This document shows, piece after piece, positions 24,953-34,330 of a DNA stretch of 64,000 nucleotides. The notes under the pieces are model-generated. The model did not search any database, was not told the DNA's origin, and worked only from the letters and a program-made list of their open reading frames with translations. How positions within the stretch are numbered: position 1 is the stretch's first letter; every line of letters starts with the position of its first letter. The DNA lies in NCBI RefSeq assembly GCF_947488945.1, contig NZ_CANLBS010000003.1, forward strand, positions 248,001-312,000, given 5' to 3'. This DNA comes from an uncultured Streptomyces sp. (GTDB lineage: Bacteria > Actinomycetota > Actinomycetes > Streptomycetales > Streptomycetaceae). The position numbers and the translations under genes are program-made.

Positions 24953-26259
24953 GCTCCGGCATCTCGCCCACCCTGGCCCTGCCCGGCGACCCGCCCGGTG
25001 GCAGCCGTGCCGTCCGGATCTGGGGCATCGGCGTCGCGGTCTACTTCGTCGCGATCATCTTCCGCACCAGCCTGGGGGTCGCGGGGCTCGACGCCGCCGA
25101 CCGGTTCGACGTCAACGCCTCGGCCCTGTCGACCTTCTCCATCCTCCAGCTCCTCGTCTACGCCGGCATGCAGATACCCGTCGGACTGATGGTCGACCGG
25201 CTCGGCACCAAGAAGGTCCTCACCATCGGGGCCGTCCTGTTCACCCTCGGCCAGCTCGGCTTCGCGCTCTCCCCCTCCTACGGGACGGCGCTGGCCTCCC
25301 GGGCCCTGCTGGGATGCGGCGACGCGATGACGTTCATCAGCGTGCTGCGGCTCGGCACCCGTTGGTTCCCCGCCCGGCGCGGCCCCATGATCAGCCAGAT
25401 CGCCGCTCTCTTCGGGATGGCCGGCAACCTGGTCTCGACCCTCTTCATCGCGCGGGCGCTGCACGGCCTCGGCTGGACCACGACCTTCGCGGGCAGCGCG
25501 CTGGCCGGCGTCGTGGTGCTGGTCCTGCTGCTGCTCTTCCTCAAGGACCACCCGGAGGGCCACGCCCCGCCGCCCGCCGAGCACGCCGGGGCCGCCTACG
25601 TCCGCAAGCAGATCGCGGCCTCCTGGCGGGAGCCCGGCACCCGGCTCGGGCTGTGGGTGCACTTCACCACCCAGTTCCCCGCGATGGTGTTCCTGCTGCT
25701 GTGGGGGCTGCCGTTCCTGGTGGAGTCCCAGGGGCTCAGCCGGGAGGCCGCCGGCACCCTGCTCACCCTCGTGGTGCTCTCCAACATGGCGGTGGGCCTG
25801 GTCTACGGGCAGGTCATCGCCCGCAGCCACGCGGCCCGCGCCCCGCTGGCACTCGGCACCGTGGCGCTGACCGCGCTGCTCTGGGCCTCGACGATCTTCT
25901 ACCCCGGCGCCCACGCGCCGATGTGGCTGCTCGTCGTGCTGTGCGTGGTCCTCGGCGCCTGCGGCCCGGCCTCGATGATCGGCTTCGACTTCGCCCGGCC
26001 CGCCAACCCGCCGGAGCGGCAGGGCACCGCCTCCGGCATCGTGAACATGGGCGGCTTCGTCGCCTCGATGACCACGCTGTTCCTGATCGGCGTCCTGCTG
26101 GACGCGACCGGCCAGGACTACCGCGTCGCCTTCGCCTCGGTCTTCTTCCTGGAGGCGCTCGGCGTCGTACAGATCCTGCGCCTGCGGGGGAGGGCGGCGG
26201 CCAGGGAACGCGAGCACCACGTGGTCAGCAGGGTCGAAGCGGTGCACGTGCCGGTGTGA
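24949..26259 (+). CDS. Major facilitator superfamily transporter
   Basis: A 436-residue MFS permease with about 12 helices. Characteristic pieces are GLMVDRLGTKKVLTIGAVLFTLGQLGFAL (motif A loop between TM2 and TM3), SRALLGCGDAMTFISVLRLGTRWFPARRGPMISQ, and GFDFARPANPPERQGTASGIVNMGGFVASM. Related permeases move organic anions or nitrate-like solutes, but the substrate is unknown. ATG 24949 overlaps the GntR stop (ATGA). The gene ends 29 bases before a parS-like site. Confidence 0.9.
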   Translation: MSSGISPTLALPGDPPGGSRAVRIWGIGVAVYFVAIIFRTSLGVAGLDAADRFDVNASALSTFSILQLLVYAGMQIPVGLMVDRLGTKKVLTIGAVLFTLGQLGFALSPSYGTALASRALLGCGDAMTFISVLRLGTRWFPARRGPMISQIAALFGMAGNLVSTLFIARALHGLGWTTTFAGSALAGVVVLVLLLLFLKDHPEGHAPPPAEHAGAAYVRKQIAASWREPGTRLGLWVHFTTQFPAMVFLLLWGLPFLVESQGLSREAAGTLLTLVVLSNMAVGLVYGQVIARSHAARAPLALGTVALTALLWASTIFYPGAHAPMWLLVVLCVVLGACGPASMIGFDFARPANPPERQGTASGIVNMGGFVASMTTLFLIGVLLDATGQDYRVAFASVFFLEALGVVQILRLRGRAAAREREHHVVSRVEAVHVPV

Positions 26260-26288
26260 GCCGGGCGGCACCGCCCCGTACGCTCCGT

Positions 26289-26302
26289 GTTCCACGTGAA
26301 AC
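26289..26302. other. parS-like site with one mismatch
   Basis: GTTCCACGTGAAAC differs from the consensus GTTTCACGTGAAAC at one base. It sits between the convergent MFS and isomerase-like genes. Confidence 0.75.
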
Positions 26303-26391
26303 ATCGCGTGACGCGTCGGCCGGGCGCCCCGTCGCGCACGGTCCGGGGCGGACCGGTCCGGGACGGGCGCCGCCGGGTGTGGGCCGCGTGG

Positions 26392-27216
26392 CTACGGGGT
26401 GACGGCGAAGTGGTGCAGGATCGCGGCGGCCAGGTCCTCGTCGCCCTCGACCTTGAGGCGGTCGGCCACCGCCGAGGGGCGTACCCGGCCGCAGGCGAGC
26501 CGGTAGTACGTCTCCCAGTCCATCGCCAGGGTCACGGCGGGGCCCAGCGAGGGGGAGCCGTCGATCGAGCCCCGGCCCTCCGCGTCGACCCGCACGGTCC
26601 GCAGGAACTCCAGCGGGCCGTGCACGTCGAGGACGATCGCCGAGTTGGCCGGGGCTCCGGCGTCCTTGGCGACCACCTTGGGCAGACGCGCGAGCAGCGT
26701 GTCGCGGGCGACGAGGGCGCCGGGGGAGTCCAGGTTGCCGGGGTGGCCGAGCGCGGTGCGCAGGTCCTGCTCGTGCACCCAGACGTCGAAGGCGCGCAGG
26801 TGCAGCGCCAGGTCGAGGGTCTGCTCGGTGCCGAGCGGCGCCCGGACCATCGTCTCGGGGGCGCGCGACTCGTTGCGCAGCTGCCGGGCGCGGCGGATGA
26901 CCGTGTACTCCAGCTCGGACGTCATCTCGGGCGCGGTGTGGTGGCGCCGGACGTCGACCTGCATCTCCATGTAGCGCTGGATGTCGTTCTGCACGTGGTA
27001 GAGGTCGCGCGGCAGCGAGTGGATCGGGCGGGGGTCGCCGAGCTGTTCGCACTCCATGCCGATGACGTGCGAGACGATGTCGCGGACCGACCAGCCGGGG
27101 CACGGCGTACGGCGGTTCCACTCCCCCTCCGCGAGTGGGGTGACCAGCTCCGTTATCGACTCGATGGAGTGGGTCCAGGCGTCGGCGTAGGTCTGCAGGC
27201 TGGGATGGACGGTCAC
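26392..27216 (-). CDS. Mycothiol-dependent maleylpyruvate isomerase family protein
   Basis: 274 residues of the DinB-like/MDMPI family: CPGWSVRDIVSHVIGMECEQLGD carries one metal-ligand His, and LHLRAFDVWVHEQDLRTAL carries the typical His-x-x-Asp pair, followed by a C-terminal sterol-carrier-like domain. Members use mycothiol, the actinobacterial thiol, for isomerisation or conjugation of electrophiles; the substrate is unknown. GTG 27216 (VTVHPSLQTYADAW) has GAGGGG upstream; the ORF extension to 27477 overlaps the divergent promoter region and is not supported. Confidence 0.85.
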   Translation of the reverse strand: MTVHPSLQTYADAWTHSIESITELVTPLAEGEWNRRTPCPGWSVRDIVSHVIGMECEQLGDPRPIHSLPRDLYHVQNDIQRYMEMQVDVRRHHTAPEMTSELEYTVIRRARQLRNESRAPETMVRAPLGTEQTLDLALHLRAFDVWVHEQDLRTALGHPGNLDSPGALVARDTLLARLPKVVAKDAGAPANSAIVLDVHGPLEFLRTVRVDAEGRGSIDGSPSLGPAVTLAMDWETYYRLACGRVRPSAVADRLKVEGDEDLAAAILHHFAVTP

Positions 27217-27427
27217 GGGACCCCTCGTGCGGTTCTGCGGTACATGGGCTGAGAGCGGGAGTTGCCGGCGGGTGGGCCGGTGGCTGACGACGCTGTCGGG
27301 CGAGCTGCGTGGGAGGTTCGTTCCTTCGGAAAGGTCCAAGTTACGCTGCGAGCAGGCACCCCGGCAGTGCTTTCGTGTGACGATCGTAGGCCGGTGTGGA
27401 CAGCTCGATTGCCAGGACGGTGGTAGT

Positions 27428-28204
27428 GTGCACGCCTCGCTGATCCAGATCGCGGTAAACCCGGACGAATCCGTCAATTCTCGTAGGGAGCGCGCGGCTT
27501 CACTGGTCGTCGCGCAGCGGGGGACGGCCGATCTGGTGGTGCTGCCCGAGCTCTGGCCGGTCGGCGCCTTCGCCTACACCGCCTTCGAGGACGGGGCCGA
27601 ACCCCTCGAAGGACCCACCCACCGCGCGATGGCGGAGGCCGCCGCGGCGGCCGGGGTGTGGCTGCACGCCGGATCCATCGTGGAGCGCGGCGAGGACGGC
27701 GACCTGTACAACACCGCCCTCGTCTTCGACCCGCGCGGCGAGCGGGTCGCGGCCTACCGGAAGATCCACCGCTTCGGGTTCGACAAGGGCGAGGCGGTCC
27801 TGATGAGCGCGGGCGACACCCTGGTGACCGTGCCGCTGCCGGAGACCACACTGGGCCTCGCCACCTGCTACGACCTGCGCTTCCCCGAGCTGTTCCGGGG
27901 GCTGGTGGACGCCGGCGCCGAGACCCTGGTGGTCTCGGCGGGCTGGCCGGAGCGCCGCCGGGGCCACTGGACGCTGCTGGCCCGTGCCCGCGCCGTGGAG
28001 AACCAGGCGTACGTGCTCGCCGTGGGCACCGCCGGTACGCATGCCGACGTCCCGCAGGCCGCCCACAGCATCGTGGTCGATCCCTGGGGCGAGGTGCTGG
28101 CCGAGGCGGGCGCGGCCGAGGAGGTGCTGACCGTGGAGTTCGACCCGGCGAAGGTGGCACGGACCCGTGAGCAGTTCCCGGCCCTCAAGGACCGCAGGCT
28201 CTGA
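27428..28204 (+). CDS. Nitrilase-superfamily carbon-nitrogen hydrolase
   Basis: 258 residues with the Glu-Lys-Cys triad of the superfamily: LPELWPVGAF (Glu about 40), YRKIHRFGFDKGE (Lys about 115) and ATCYDLRFPELFRGL (Cys about 147). RFPE after the Cys and the small size suggest an omega-amidase/Nit2-like or Nit1-like enzyme that hydrolyses amides such as deaminated glutathione or 2-oxoglutaramate; this cannot be decided here. GTG 27428 (VHASLIQIAVNP) was chosen from family starts; the Shine-Dalgarno is weak. Confidence 0.88.
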   Translation: MHASLIQIAVNPDESVNSRRERAASLVVAQRGTADLVVLPELWPVGAFAYTAFEDGAEPLEGPTHRAMAEAAAAAGVWLHAGSIVERGEDGDLYNTALVFDPRGERVAAYRKIHRFGFDKGEAVLMSAGDTLVTVPLPETTLGLATCYDLRFPELFRGLVDAGAETLVVSAGWPERRRGHWTLLARARAVENQAYVLAVGTAGTHADVPQAAHSIVVDPWGEVLAEAGAAEEVLTVEFDPAKVARTREQFPALKDRRL

Positions 28205-28301
28205 GGCCGCGCGGCGTCAGAGCCCGCGGCCGGTCCGCCCCCGTGGTCATTCCGTGGGCGGGGCCCGCACCGGCGGTTCCTGAGCGGGCGGCCCGGCGGA
28301 G

Positions 28302-28793
28302 TCAGTCCTCCCCCTCCTTCTCGGCGAGGACGACCACGCACATCGCCACCGCGACGAGCAGCGCCGCGTCCGCGTCCTCGCGGACGATGTCGATGCCGTA
28401 GGTGTCCCGCAGCGTCAGCCGGCGCCGGGAGATCCGGGCCAGCAGTTCGCCGTCGTAGTCGACGGCGAACTCGCGGTCGAGGATCTTGCCGCTGACGTCC
28501 AGTTCGGTGCCGTCCACCAGCGTGACCCGGTAGTGGTTGCGCAGCAGGGACAGCCGCTTCCGCTTGACCCGGGCCAGCTCCTCGCCCTCCCGCTCGATGA
28601 TCATCGTGTCGCGGAGGCTGAGCAGTTTCTGCCGCAGTTCGATCACCACCCGGCCGTGCGCGTCCTTCAGTTCGAAGGTGTCGCGCACGCGCATGGCCTT
28701 GCCGTCCACCAGGAAGACCTTGCGGCCCTCGGTGTCCTCGATCCAGTAGTCGTCGCCGATCGCGAACAGGCGTTCCCGCACGAGAAGTCTCAT
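28302..28793 (-). CDS. LURP-one-related (LOR/Tubby-like) family protein
   Basis: A 163-residue LOR family protein: the repeated pattern RERLFAIGDDYWIEDTEGRKVFLVDGKAMRVRDTFEL (positions 6-42) and the strands DTMIIEREGEELARVKRKRL match the Tubby-like beta barrel. The function is not established in bacteria; a phospholipid-scramblase-like fold has been noted for the family. It is a single gene on the minus strand, with a repeat tract upstream. Confidence 0.85.
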   Translation of the reverse strand: MRLLVRERLFAIGDDYWIEDTEGRKVFLVDGKAMRVRDTFELKDAHGRVVIELRQKLLSLRDTMIIEREGEELARVKRKRLSLLRNHYRVTLVDGTELDVSGKILDREFAVDYDGELLARISRRRLTLRDTYGIDIVREDADAALLVAVAMCVVVLAEKEGED

Positions 28794-28837
28794 GGACGAC
28801 AGGTTCCCCGAGCCGCTCCCCCGACGCCCGCACGACG

Positions 28838-28991
28838 CGACGGACGGCCCGGACCGGCAAGCGACGGACGGCCCGGACCGGCAAGCGGCGAACGGCCGGA
28901 CCGGGAAGTGGTGAACGGCCGGACCGGCAAGCGACGGACGGCCCGGACCGGCAAGCGGCGAACGGCCCGGACCGGGAGGCGGCGGTCGGCC
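28838..28991. repeat. 23-24-bp tandem repeat array (about six units)
   Basis: Six units of 23-24 bases built on GACGGCCCGGACCGGCAAG follow one another from 28838, alternating GACGGACGG and GGCGAACGG versions. They fill much of the 360-base gap between the LURP-one gene and the next gene. The array is probably unstable in copy number. No other feature is seen in 28794-29153 apart from the ribosome binding site of the next gene. Confidence 0.8.
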
Positions 28992-29153
28992 GCACGCGGA
29001 GGTGTACGCGGGACGCACGGGACCCCGCGAGACCGCCCGGCTCCGCTTCACAGGGTTTTCATGCTCCGTGCATGGAGTGCGGCCCGCCCCGGCGTGACGA
29101 TGATCCGGTTCTCGCGCCACCAGGCGGAGCCGTCGTCCAGGAGGAGTCCCCCC

Positions 29154-30623
29154 ATGCCCCCCACCCCTCGCCGCGCCGTCGCGCGCCGGCTCCTCCCCGC
29201 CGCCACCGCCTGGGTGGTCGGCGCCCTGCTGGTGGCCGGGACTCCGGCCGATGCCGCGTCCGGCTCCCCGTACACCCCCGTGCCGCCGGCCCATCCGTAC
29301 GCCGGTCCGGTCGGCACCGCGACCATGCACGGCGACACCGGCTCCTCCGACACCACCCCGCTGGCGGGTCCGGGCGCCGGAAGCCTCTCCTCCGCCAGGA
29401 CCGGGCTGTTCTCCGCCTGCCCGACGATCCTCGTCGGCGCGGACGGCTACCCGGTGGCCCTGTGCACGCCGATCCTCGGCCAGGTGCCGACCGTGCACCT
29501 GCTGGACCCGGACACCGGCGCCTCGCTCACCTCCCTCGCCCTCACCAAGGGGTCGCTGCTCGGCGGCGTCTACGCCTACATCGACCAGGACGACCGGCTC
29601 GTCGTGGTGGACGGGAGCCGCTCCCTGCTGCGGATCGGACACCACCGCGACGCCGCCGGCGCCTGGCGGCTGAGCGTCGACAGCAGCCTCTCGCTCGCCG
29701 CCGCGGTCCCCGCCGACGACGCCGTCACCGGACTCTCGCCCGACTGGCGCGGACGCGTCTGGTTCGCCACCGGCGGGGGCGTGGTGGGCACCGCCGACGA
29801 CACCACCGGGACGGTCCGCACCCTGGCGCTGCCCGCCGGGGAGAGGATCGCCAACAGCATCTCGACCGCCCCGCAGGGGACCGCGGTCACCACCACCCAC
29901 GCCACCTACCTGCTCACCGCGGCGGCCGACGGAACCCCGAAGACCGTCTGGCGGCAGGCGTACGACCGGGGGCAGGCGCGCAAGCCGGGCCTGTTGAGCT
30001 GGGGCAGCGGTTCCACCCCCACCTTCTTCGGGCCCACGGACGGCACCGACTACGTGACGATCGTGGACAACGCCGACTCCACCGTCCGGCTGCACGTCTA
30101 CCGCACCTCGGACGGCGCCACCGTCTGCTCGGTACCGGTGCTGGTCGCGGCAGGCGGCCCCGGCAGCGAGAACTCGCCGGTCGGGGCGGGCCGCAGCGTC
30201 TTCGTCGCCGGCACCTACGGCTACCCCTACCCGGCCGTGCCCGACGGCGCGGGCGCCAGTGTGCCCGCCTCGGCGGACTTCGCGGGCGGTCTCACCCGGA
30301 TCGACGTCCGGGCCGACGGCAGCGGCTGCGACCCGGTCTGGGACAACGCCCTGCGCTCGGCCGCCGTGCCCAAGCTGTCCACCGCGGACGGCAGGCTCCG
30401 CACCGTGCTGCGCGACCCGGTCATACCGGGGACCAGGGGGACCAGCCTGCTGGACCCGTACCGGTACGCGGAGATCGACCCCGCCACCGGCAAGGTGACC
30501 CGGTCCAAGCTGGTCGGCGTCGGTTCCCTCTACGACACCCTTCAGATGGCAGGCACCGTCGCCCCGGACGGCTCCTACCTCCAGGGCACCGTCACCGGAG
30601 TGCTGCGGATCACGGCGGACTGA
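29154..30623 (+). CDS. Secreted beta-propeller-like hypothetical protein
   Basis: 489 residues. The twin-Arg-like start RRAVARRLLPAATAWVVGALLVAGTPADA is a signal peptide, and the mature part is made of repeating strands around DPDTGASLTSLALTKG, IDQDDRLVVVDGSRSLLRI, WRGRVWFATGGGVVG, THATYLLTAAADGTPKTVWRQAYDRG and YAEIDPATGKVTRSKLVGVG, which look like PQQ/YncE-type propeller blades. No catalytic motif was recognised. ATG 29154 has AGGAGGAG six bases upstream; the long in-frame extension through the tandem repeats is not coding. Confidence 0.8.
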   Translation: MPPTPRRAVARRLLPAATAWVVGALLVAGTPADAASGSPYTPVPPAHPYAGPVGTATMHGDTGSSDTTPLAGPGAGSLSSARTGLFSACPTILVGADGYPVALCTPILGQVPTVHLLDPDTGASLTSLALTKGSLLGGVYAYIDQDDRLVVVDGSRSLLRIGHHRDAAGAWRLSVDSSLSLAAAVPADDAVTGLSPDWRGRVWFATGGGVVGTADDTTGTVRTLALPAGERIANSISTAPQGTAVTTTHATYLLTAAADGTPKTVWRQAYDRGQARKPGLLSWGSGSTPTFFGPTDGTDYVTIVDNADSTVRLHVYRTSDGATVCSVPVLVAAGGPGSENSPVGAGRSVFVAGTYGYPYPAVPDGAGASVPASADFAGGLTRIDVRADGSGCDPVWDNALRSAAVPKLSTADGRLRTVLRDPVIPGTRGTSLLDPYRYAEIDPATGKVTRSKLVGVGSLYDTLQMAGTVAPDGSYLQGTVTGVLRITAD

Positions 30624-30682
30624 CCGTGCCCCGCACGGCCCTGAGCAGGGGTTCGTCGCGCCCGGGTGGCACCCTTGGACCC

Positions 30683-32527
30683 ATGAACGATGCTGCCCCG
30701 GCGCCCACCCCCGCGCCCCGCCGTGCCCGTGTACGAGCCCCCGAGCTGATCGGCAAGGGCGGCTGGCTGAACACGGGCGACCGGTCGTACACCCTCGCCG
30801 ACCTGCGCGGCCGGATCGTGATTCTCGACTTCTGGACCTTCTGCTGCGTGAACTGCCTGCACGTCCTGGACGAGCTGCGCGAACTGGAGGAGAAGCACCG
30901 CGACACCGTGGTGATCATCGGCGTGCACTCGCCGAAGTTCGTGCACGAGGCGGAGCACCAGGCCGTCGTGGACGCGGTCGAGCGCTACGAGGTGCACCAC
31001 CCGGTCCTCGACGACCCCGAGCTGGCGACCTGGAAGCAGTACGCCGTCCGGGCCTGGCCGACGCTGGTGGTGGTGGATCCGGAGGGGTACGTCGTCGCCC
31101 AGCACGCGGGCGAGGGGCACGCCCACGCCATCGAGAAGCTGGTCGGCGAGCTGGAGGCGGAGCACGCCGCCAAGGGCACCCTGCGGCGCGGCGACGGCCC
31201 GTACGTCGCCCCCGAGCCGGTCGCCACGCACCTGCGGTTCCCGGGCAAGGCACTGCTGCTGCCGGACGGCGGCTTCCTGGTCTCCGACACCACCCGGCAC
31301 CGGCTGGTCGAGCTGGACGCCGACGGCGAGACGGTCCGGCGGAGCTTCGGGGCCGGCGAGCGGGGCTTCGCGGACGGCGGCCCCCAGGAGGCCCGGTTCA
31401 GCGAGCCGCAGGGGCTCGTGGCGCTGCCGGACGGCCGGATCGCCGTCGCGGACACGGTGAACCACGCGATCCGCGCCCTGGACCCGGAGACCGGCCTCAC
31501 CACGACCCTCGCGGGCACCGGCCGCCAGTGGTGGCAGGGCGGCCCGGTCTCCGGCCCGGCGTGCGAGGTGGACCTGTCCTCCCCGTGGGACGTCGCCTGG
31601 TTCGGCGACCGGCTCTGGATCGCCATGGCCGGCGTCCACCAGCTCTGGGCGTACGACCCGGCCGACGGCACGGTCGCCGTCGCGGCGGGCACCACCAACG
31701 AAGGGCTGCTCGACGGCCCGGCGGCCGAGGCCTGGTTCGCCCAGCCGTCCGGCCTCGCCGTCTCCGCCGACGGAGAGCGGCTGTGGCTGGCCGACTCGGA
31801 GTCCTCCGCGCTGCGGTACGTGGACCGGGACGGCCGGGTCCGCACGGCGGTGGGCACCGGCCTCTTCGACTTCGGCCACCGCGACGGCGCGGCCGGGCAG
31901 GCGCTGTTCCAGCATCCGCTGGGCGTCACCGCGCTGCCCGACGGGTCCGTGGCGGTCTGCGACACGTACAACCACGCGCTGCGCCGGTACGACCCGGCGA
32001 CCGACGAGGTGACCACGCTCGCCACCGACCTGCGCGAGCCGAGCGACGCGGTGCTGGTCGACGGCGACCTGGTGGTCGTGGAGTCGGCCCGGCACCGGCT
32101 GACCCGGCTGCGGCTGCCCGAGGAGGCGGTGCGGGTCGCGGACCGGGCGCACCGCACGCAGCGCGCCGCCACCGAGGTGGCGCCGGGCGCGCTCCGGCTC
32201 GACGTGGTGTTCCAGGCGCCCGCCGGCCAGAAGCTGGACGTCCGCTACGGCCCGTCCACCCGGCTGCTGGTCTCCTCGACCCCGCCGGAGCTGCTGGCCG
32301 AGGGGGCGGGGCAGGGCACCGACCTGGGCCGTGACCTGGTGCTGGCCGACGGCGTCACCGAGGGCGTGCTGCACGTGTCCGCGATGGCGGCGTCCTGCGA
32401 CGACGACCCGGCCAACGAGTACCCGGCCTGCCACGTGCACCAGCAGGACTGGGGCGTGCCGGTGCGGGTGGCGCCGGACGGCGCTTCGCGGCTGCCGCTG
32501 GTCCTCGCCGGGATGGACGAGGGCTGA
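30683..32527 (+). CDS. Thioredoxin-like protein with NHL-repeat domain (NHLRC2-like)
   Basis: 614 residues. The N-terminal thioredoxin-fold domain (about 20-165) has WTFCCVNCLH with a C-V-N-C active site and the cis-Pro segment AVRAWPTLVVVDPEG. An NHL-repeat beta propeller follows (about 185-500; EARFSEPQGLVALPDGRIAVADTVNHAIR, AWFAQPSGLAVSADGERLWLADSESSALR, ALFQHPLGVTALPDGSVAVCDTYNHALRR as separate blades), then a C-terminal beta domain. The same architecture occurs in animal NHLRC2. No signal peptide is seen, so it is cytoplasmic. Its partner is unknown. Confidence 0.9.
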   Translation: MNDAAPAPTPAPRRARVRAPELIGKGGWLNTGDRSYTLADLRGRIVILDFWTFCCVNCLHVLDELRELEEKHRDTVVIIGVHSPKFVHEAEHQAVVDAVERYEVHHPVLDDPELATWKQYAVRAWPTLVVVDPEGYVVAQHAGEGHAHAIEKLVGELEAEHAAKGTLRRGDGPYVAPEPVATHLRFPGKALLLPDGGFLVSDTTRHRLVELDADGETVRRSFGAGERGFADGGPQEARFSEPQGLVALPDGRIAVADTVNHAIRALDPETGLTTTLAGTGRQWWQGGPVSGPACEVDLSSPWDVAWFGDRLWIAMAGVHQLWAYDPADGTVAVAAGTTNEGLLDGPAAEAWFAQPSGLAVSADGERLWLADSESSALRYVDRDGRVRTAVGTGLFDFGHRDGAAGQALFQHPLGVTALPDGSVAVCDTYNHALRRYDPATDEVTTLATDLREPSDAVLVDGDLVVVESARHRLTRLRLPEEAVRVADRAHRTQRAATEVAPGALRLDVVFQAPAGQKLDVRYGPSTRLLVSSTPPELLAEGAGQGTDLGRDLVLADGVTEGVLHVSAMAASCDDDPANEYPACHVHQQDWGVPVRVAPDGASRLPLVLAGMDEG

Positions 32528-32576
32528 CCGGCGGGCCGGACGGCGCTTCGCGCACCGAACGGCCCGATGAACTTGA

Positions 32577-32623
32577 AAGGCCCTGACGGGCGCCGGATCT
32601 CGACCGGTGCTCGTCAGGGCCTT
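32577..32623. terminator. Hairpin terminator between NHLRC2-like gene and DUF6458 gene
   Basis: AAGGCCCTGACG (32577-32588) pairs with CGTCAGGGCCTT (32612-32623); the loop can fold further. It lies between convergent genes and could serve both. Confidence 0.7.
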
Positions 32624-32654
32624 CTCGCGTGGATCGGGTCGCGTGTCGCTACGT

Positions 32655-32879
32655 TCACGGGTAGCGGCGCTCCTCCTCCGGAATGACCGTGGTCGTGGTG
32701 GGCGGCACGATCATGCGGCGGCGCCGCGCGATGCTCACGTACACGAAGACCCCGATCAGGCCGACGAGCATCATGATCCAGCCGACCAGGTCGACATTGA
32801 CCGAGTCCATCTGCCAATCGGTGGCGAACGCGAGTATCGCGCCGATTCCGATGAGGGCGATGCAGCCGCCGAGTCCCAT
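32655..32879 (-). CDS. Small two-TM membrane protein (DUF6458-like)
   Basis: 74 residues: MGLGGCIALIGIGAILAFA forms the first helix, then DWQMDSVNVDLVGW, the second helix IMMLVGLIGVFVYVSIA, and a basic, Thr/Glu-containing tail. This matches the widespread small actinobacterial family DUF6458, of unknown function. ATG 32879 has GAGGAGG eight bases upstream. Confidence 0.85.
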   Translation of the reverse strand: MGLGGCIALIGIGAILAFATDWQMDSVNVDLVGWIMMLVGLIGVFVYVSIARRRRMIVPPTTTTVIPEEERRYP

Positions 32880-33027
32880 GGGTTCCGCCTCCTCGAAGAC
32901 CCGGTGACTCCGGGCCCGTGTACGGATCGGGTACCCGGGTCCGCGCGGAGCATGTCCCCCGTGTTCCAAGGGGTTTCGGCCCGACGCCGGGTCAGCGGGC
33001 GTCGGGCCGGGCGGGGTTGGCGGTGGC

Positions 33028-34323
33028 TCAGCCGGCCAGGAACGCGGCGAGGGCCCCGGCGAGCAGGTGCGGGTCGTCGGCGCCGCACAGCTCGCGGGCG
33101 CTGTGCATCGACAGGATGGCCACGCCGATGTCCACGGTCTTGATGCCGTGCCGGGCGGCGGTGATCGGGCCGATCGTGGTGCCGCAGGGCATGGAGTTGT
33201 TGGAGACGAACGTCTGCCACGGCACCCCGGCCCGCTCGCAGGCGGCGGCGAACACGGACCGGCCGCCGCCGTCGGTGGCGTACCGCATGTTGACGTTGAC
33301 CTTGAGGATCGGACCGCCGTTGACCACCGGGTGGTGGGTCGGGTCGTGGCGCTCGGCGTAGTTGGGGTGCACGGCGTGGCCGGTGTCGGAGGAGAGGCAG
33401 ACGGTCCCGGCGAAGGCGCGGGCGCGGTCCTCGAAGGTGCCGCCGCGGGCGAAGACCGAGCGTTCCAGCACGGTGCCGAGGAGCGGGCCGTCGGCGCCGG
33501 TGTCGGACTGGGAGCCGTTCTCCTCGTGGTCGAACGCGGCGAGCACCGGGATGTACGGCAGGTCCGCGTCCGGCTGCGCGGCGACGGCGGTCAGCGCGGC
33601 GGTGCCGGCGTGCACGGAGAGCAGGTTGTCCATGCGGGGGCCGGCGACCAGCTCACGGTCGCGGCCGAGGTAGGCGGGCTTCTCCACGGCGTGCGCCATC
33701 AGGTCCCAGCCGGTGACGTCCTCGGGGTCGACTCCGGCCTCGTCGGCGACGAAGCGGATCAGGTCGCCCTCCTCGACGCGGCCGAGACCCCAGATCGGCT
33801 GCATGTGCTTCTGCCGGTCCAGCTTGAGGCCGTCGTTGGCCGAGCGGTCCAGGTGGACGGCGAGCTGCGGCACCCGCAGCAGCGGGCGGTCGACGCTGAC
33901 CAGCACGTCGGTGCCGTCGCGCAGGGAGAGCCGGCCGGCGATGCCGAGGTCCCGGTCGAGCCAGGTGTTGAGGAGCGTGCCGCCGTAGATCTCGACGGCG
34001 ACCTGCCGCCAGCCGTGCGCACCGGTGTCGGGCAGCGGCTTGACGCGCAGGTTGGGGGAGTCGGTGTGGGCGCCGACGATGCGGAACGGGGTGTGCGCGG
34101 CGGCGCCCTCGGGGACGTACCAGGCCACGATCGCGCCGCCGCGCAGGACGTACTTGCCGCCGCTGGTGCCGTCCCAGGCCGCGGTCTCCTCGACCTGACG
34201 GAACCCTGCCTTCTCCAGACGGGCGGCCGCGTTGGCGACGGCATGGTAGGGCGACGGGCTCGCCGCCAGGAAGGACATCAGGTCGTCGGTGAGCCCGCGG
34301 TCGAAGCGGAGGGGAGCACTCAT
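33028..34323 (-). CDS. M18 family aminopeptidase (aspartyl aminopeptidase type)
   Basis: A 431-residue cytosolic dizinc peptidase. Metal-site segments are IVGAHTDSPNLRVKP, AAFDHEENGSQSDTGADGP (Asp and catalytic Glu) and SSDTGHAVHPNYAERHDP, with SNNSMPCGTTIGPITAARHGIKTVDIG near the end. The family removes N-terminal acidic residues, forming large tetrahedral oligomers. ATG 34323 gives MSAPLRFDRG. TACAGT lies seven bases upstream, so the mRNA is probably leaderless. An alternative GTG lies at 34332. Confidence 0.92.
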   Translation of the reverse strand: MSAPLRFDRGLTDDLMSFLAASPSPYHAVANAAARLEKAGFRQVEETAAWDGTSGGKYVLRGGAIVAWYVPEGAAAHTPFRIVGAHTDSPNLRVKPLPDTGAHGWRQVAVEIYGGTLLNTWLDRDLGIAGRLSLRDGTDVLVSVDRPLLRVPQLAVHLDRSANDGLKLDRQKHMQPIWGLGRVEEGDLIRFVADEAGVDPEDVTGWDLMAHAVEKPAYLGRDRELVAGPRMDNLLSVHAGTAALTAVAAQPDADLPYIPVLAAFDHEENGSQSDTGADGPLLGTVLERSVFARGGTFEDRARAFAGTVCLSSDTGHAVHPNYAERHDPTHHPVVNGGPILKVNVNMRYATDGGGRSVFAAACERAGVPWQTFVSNNSMPCGTTIGPITAARHGIKTVDIGVAILSMHSARELCGADDPHLLAGALAAFLAG

Positions 34324-34330
34324 GCTCTTC

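Noticed and set aside
28533..29153. N-terminal extension of the secreted propeller-like protein through the tandem repeats
   Set aside because: It runs antisense through the LURP-one gene and the repeats; a strong AGGAGGAG and signal peptide fix the start at ATG 29154.
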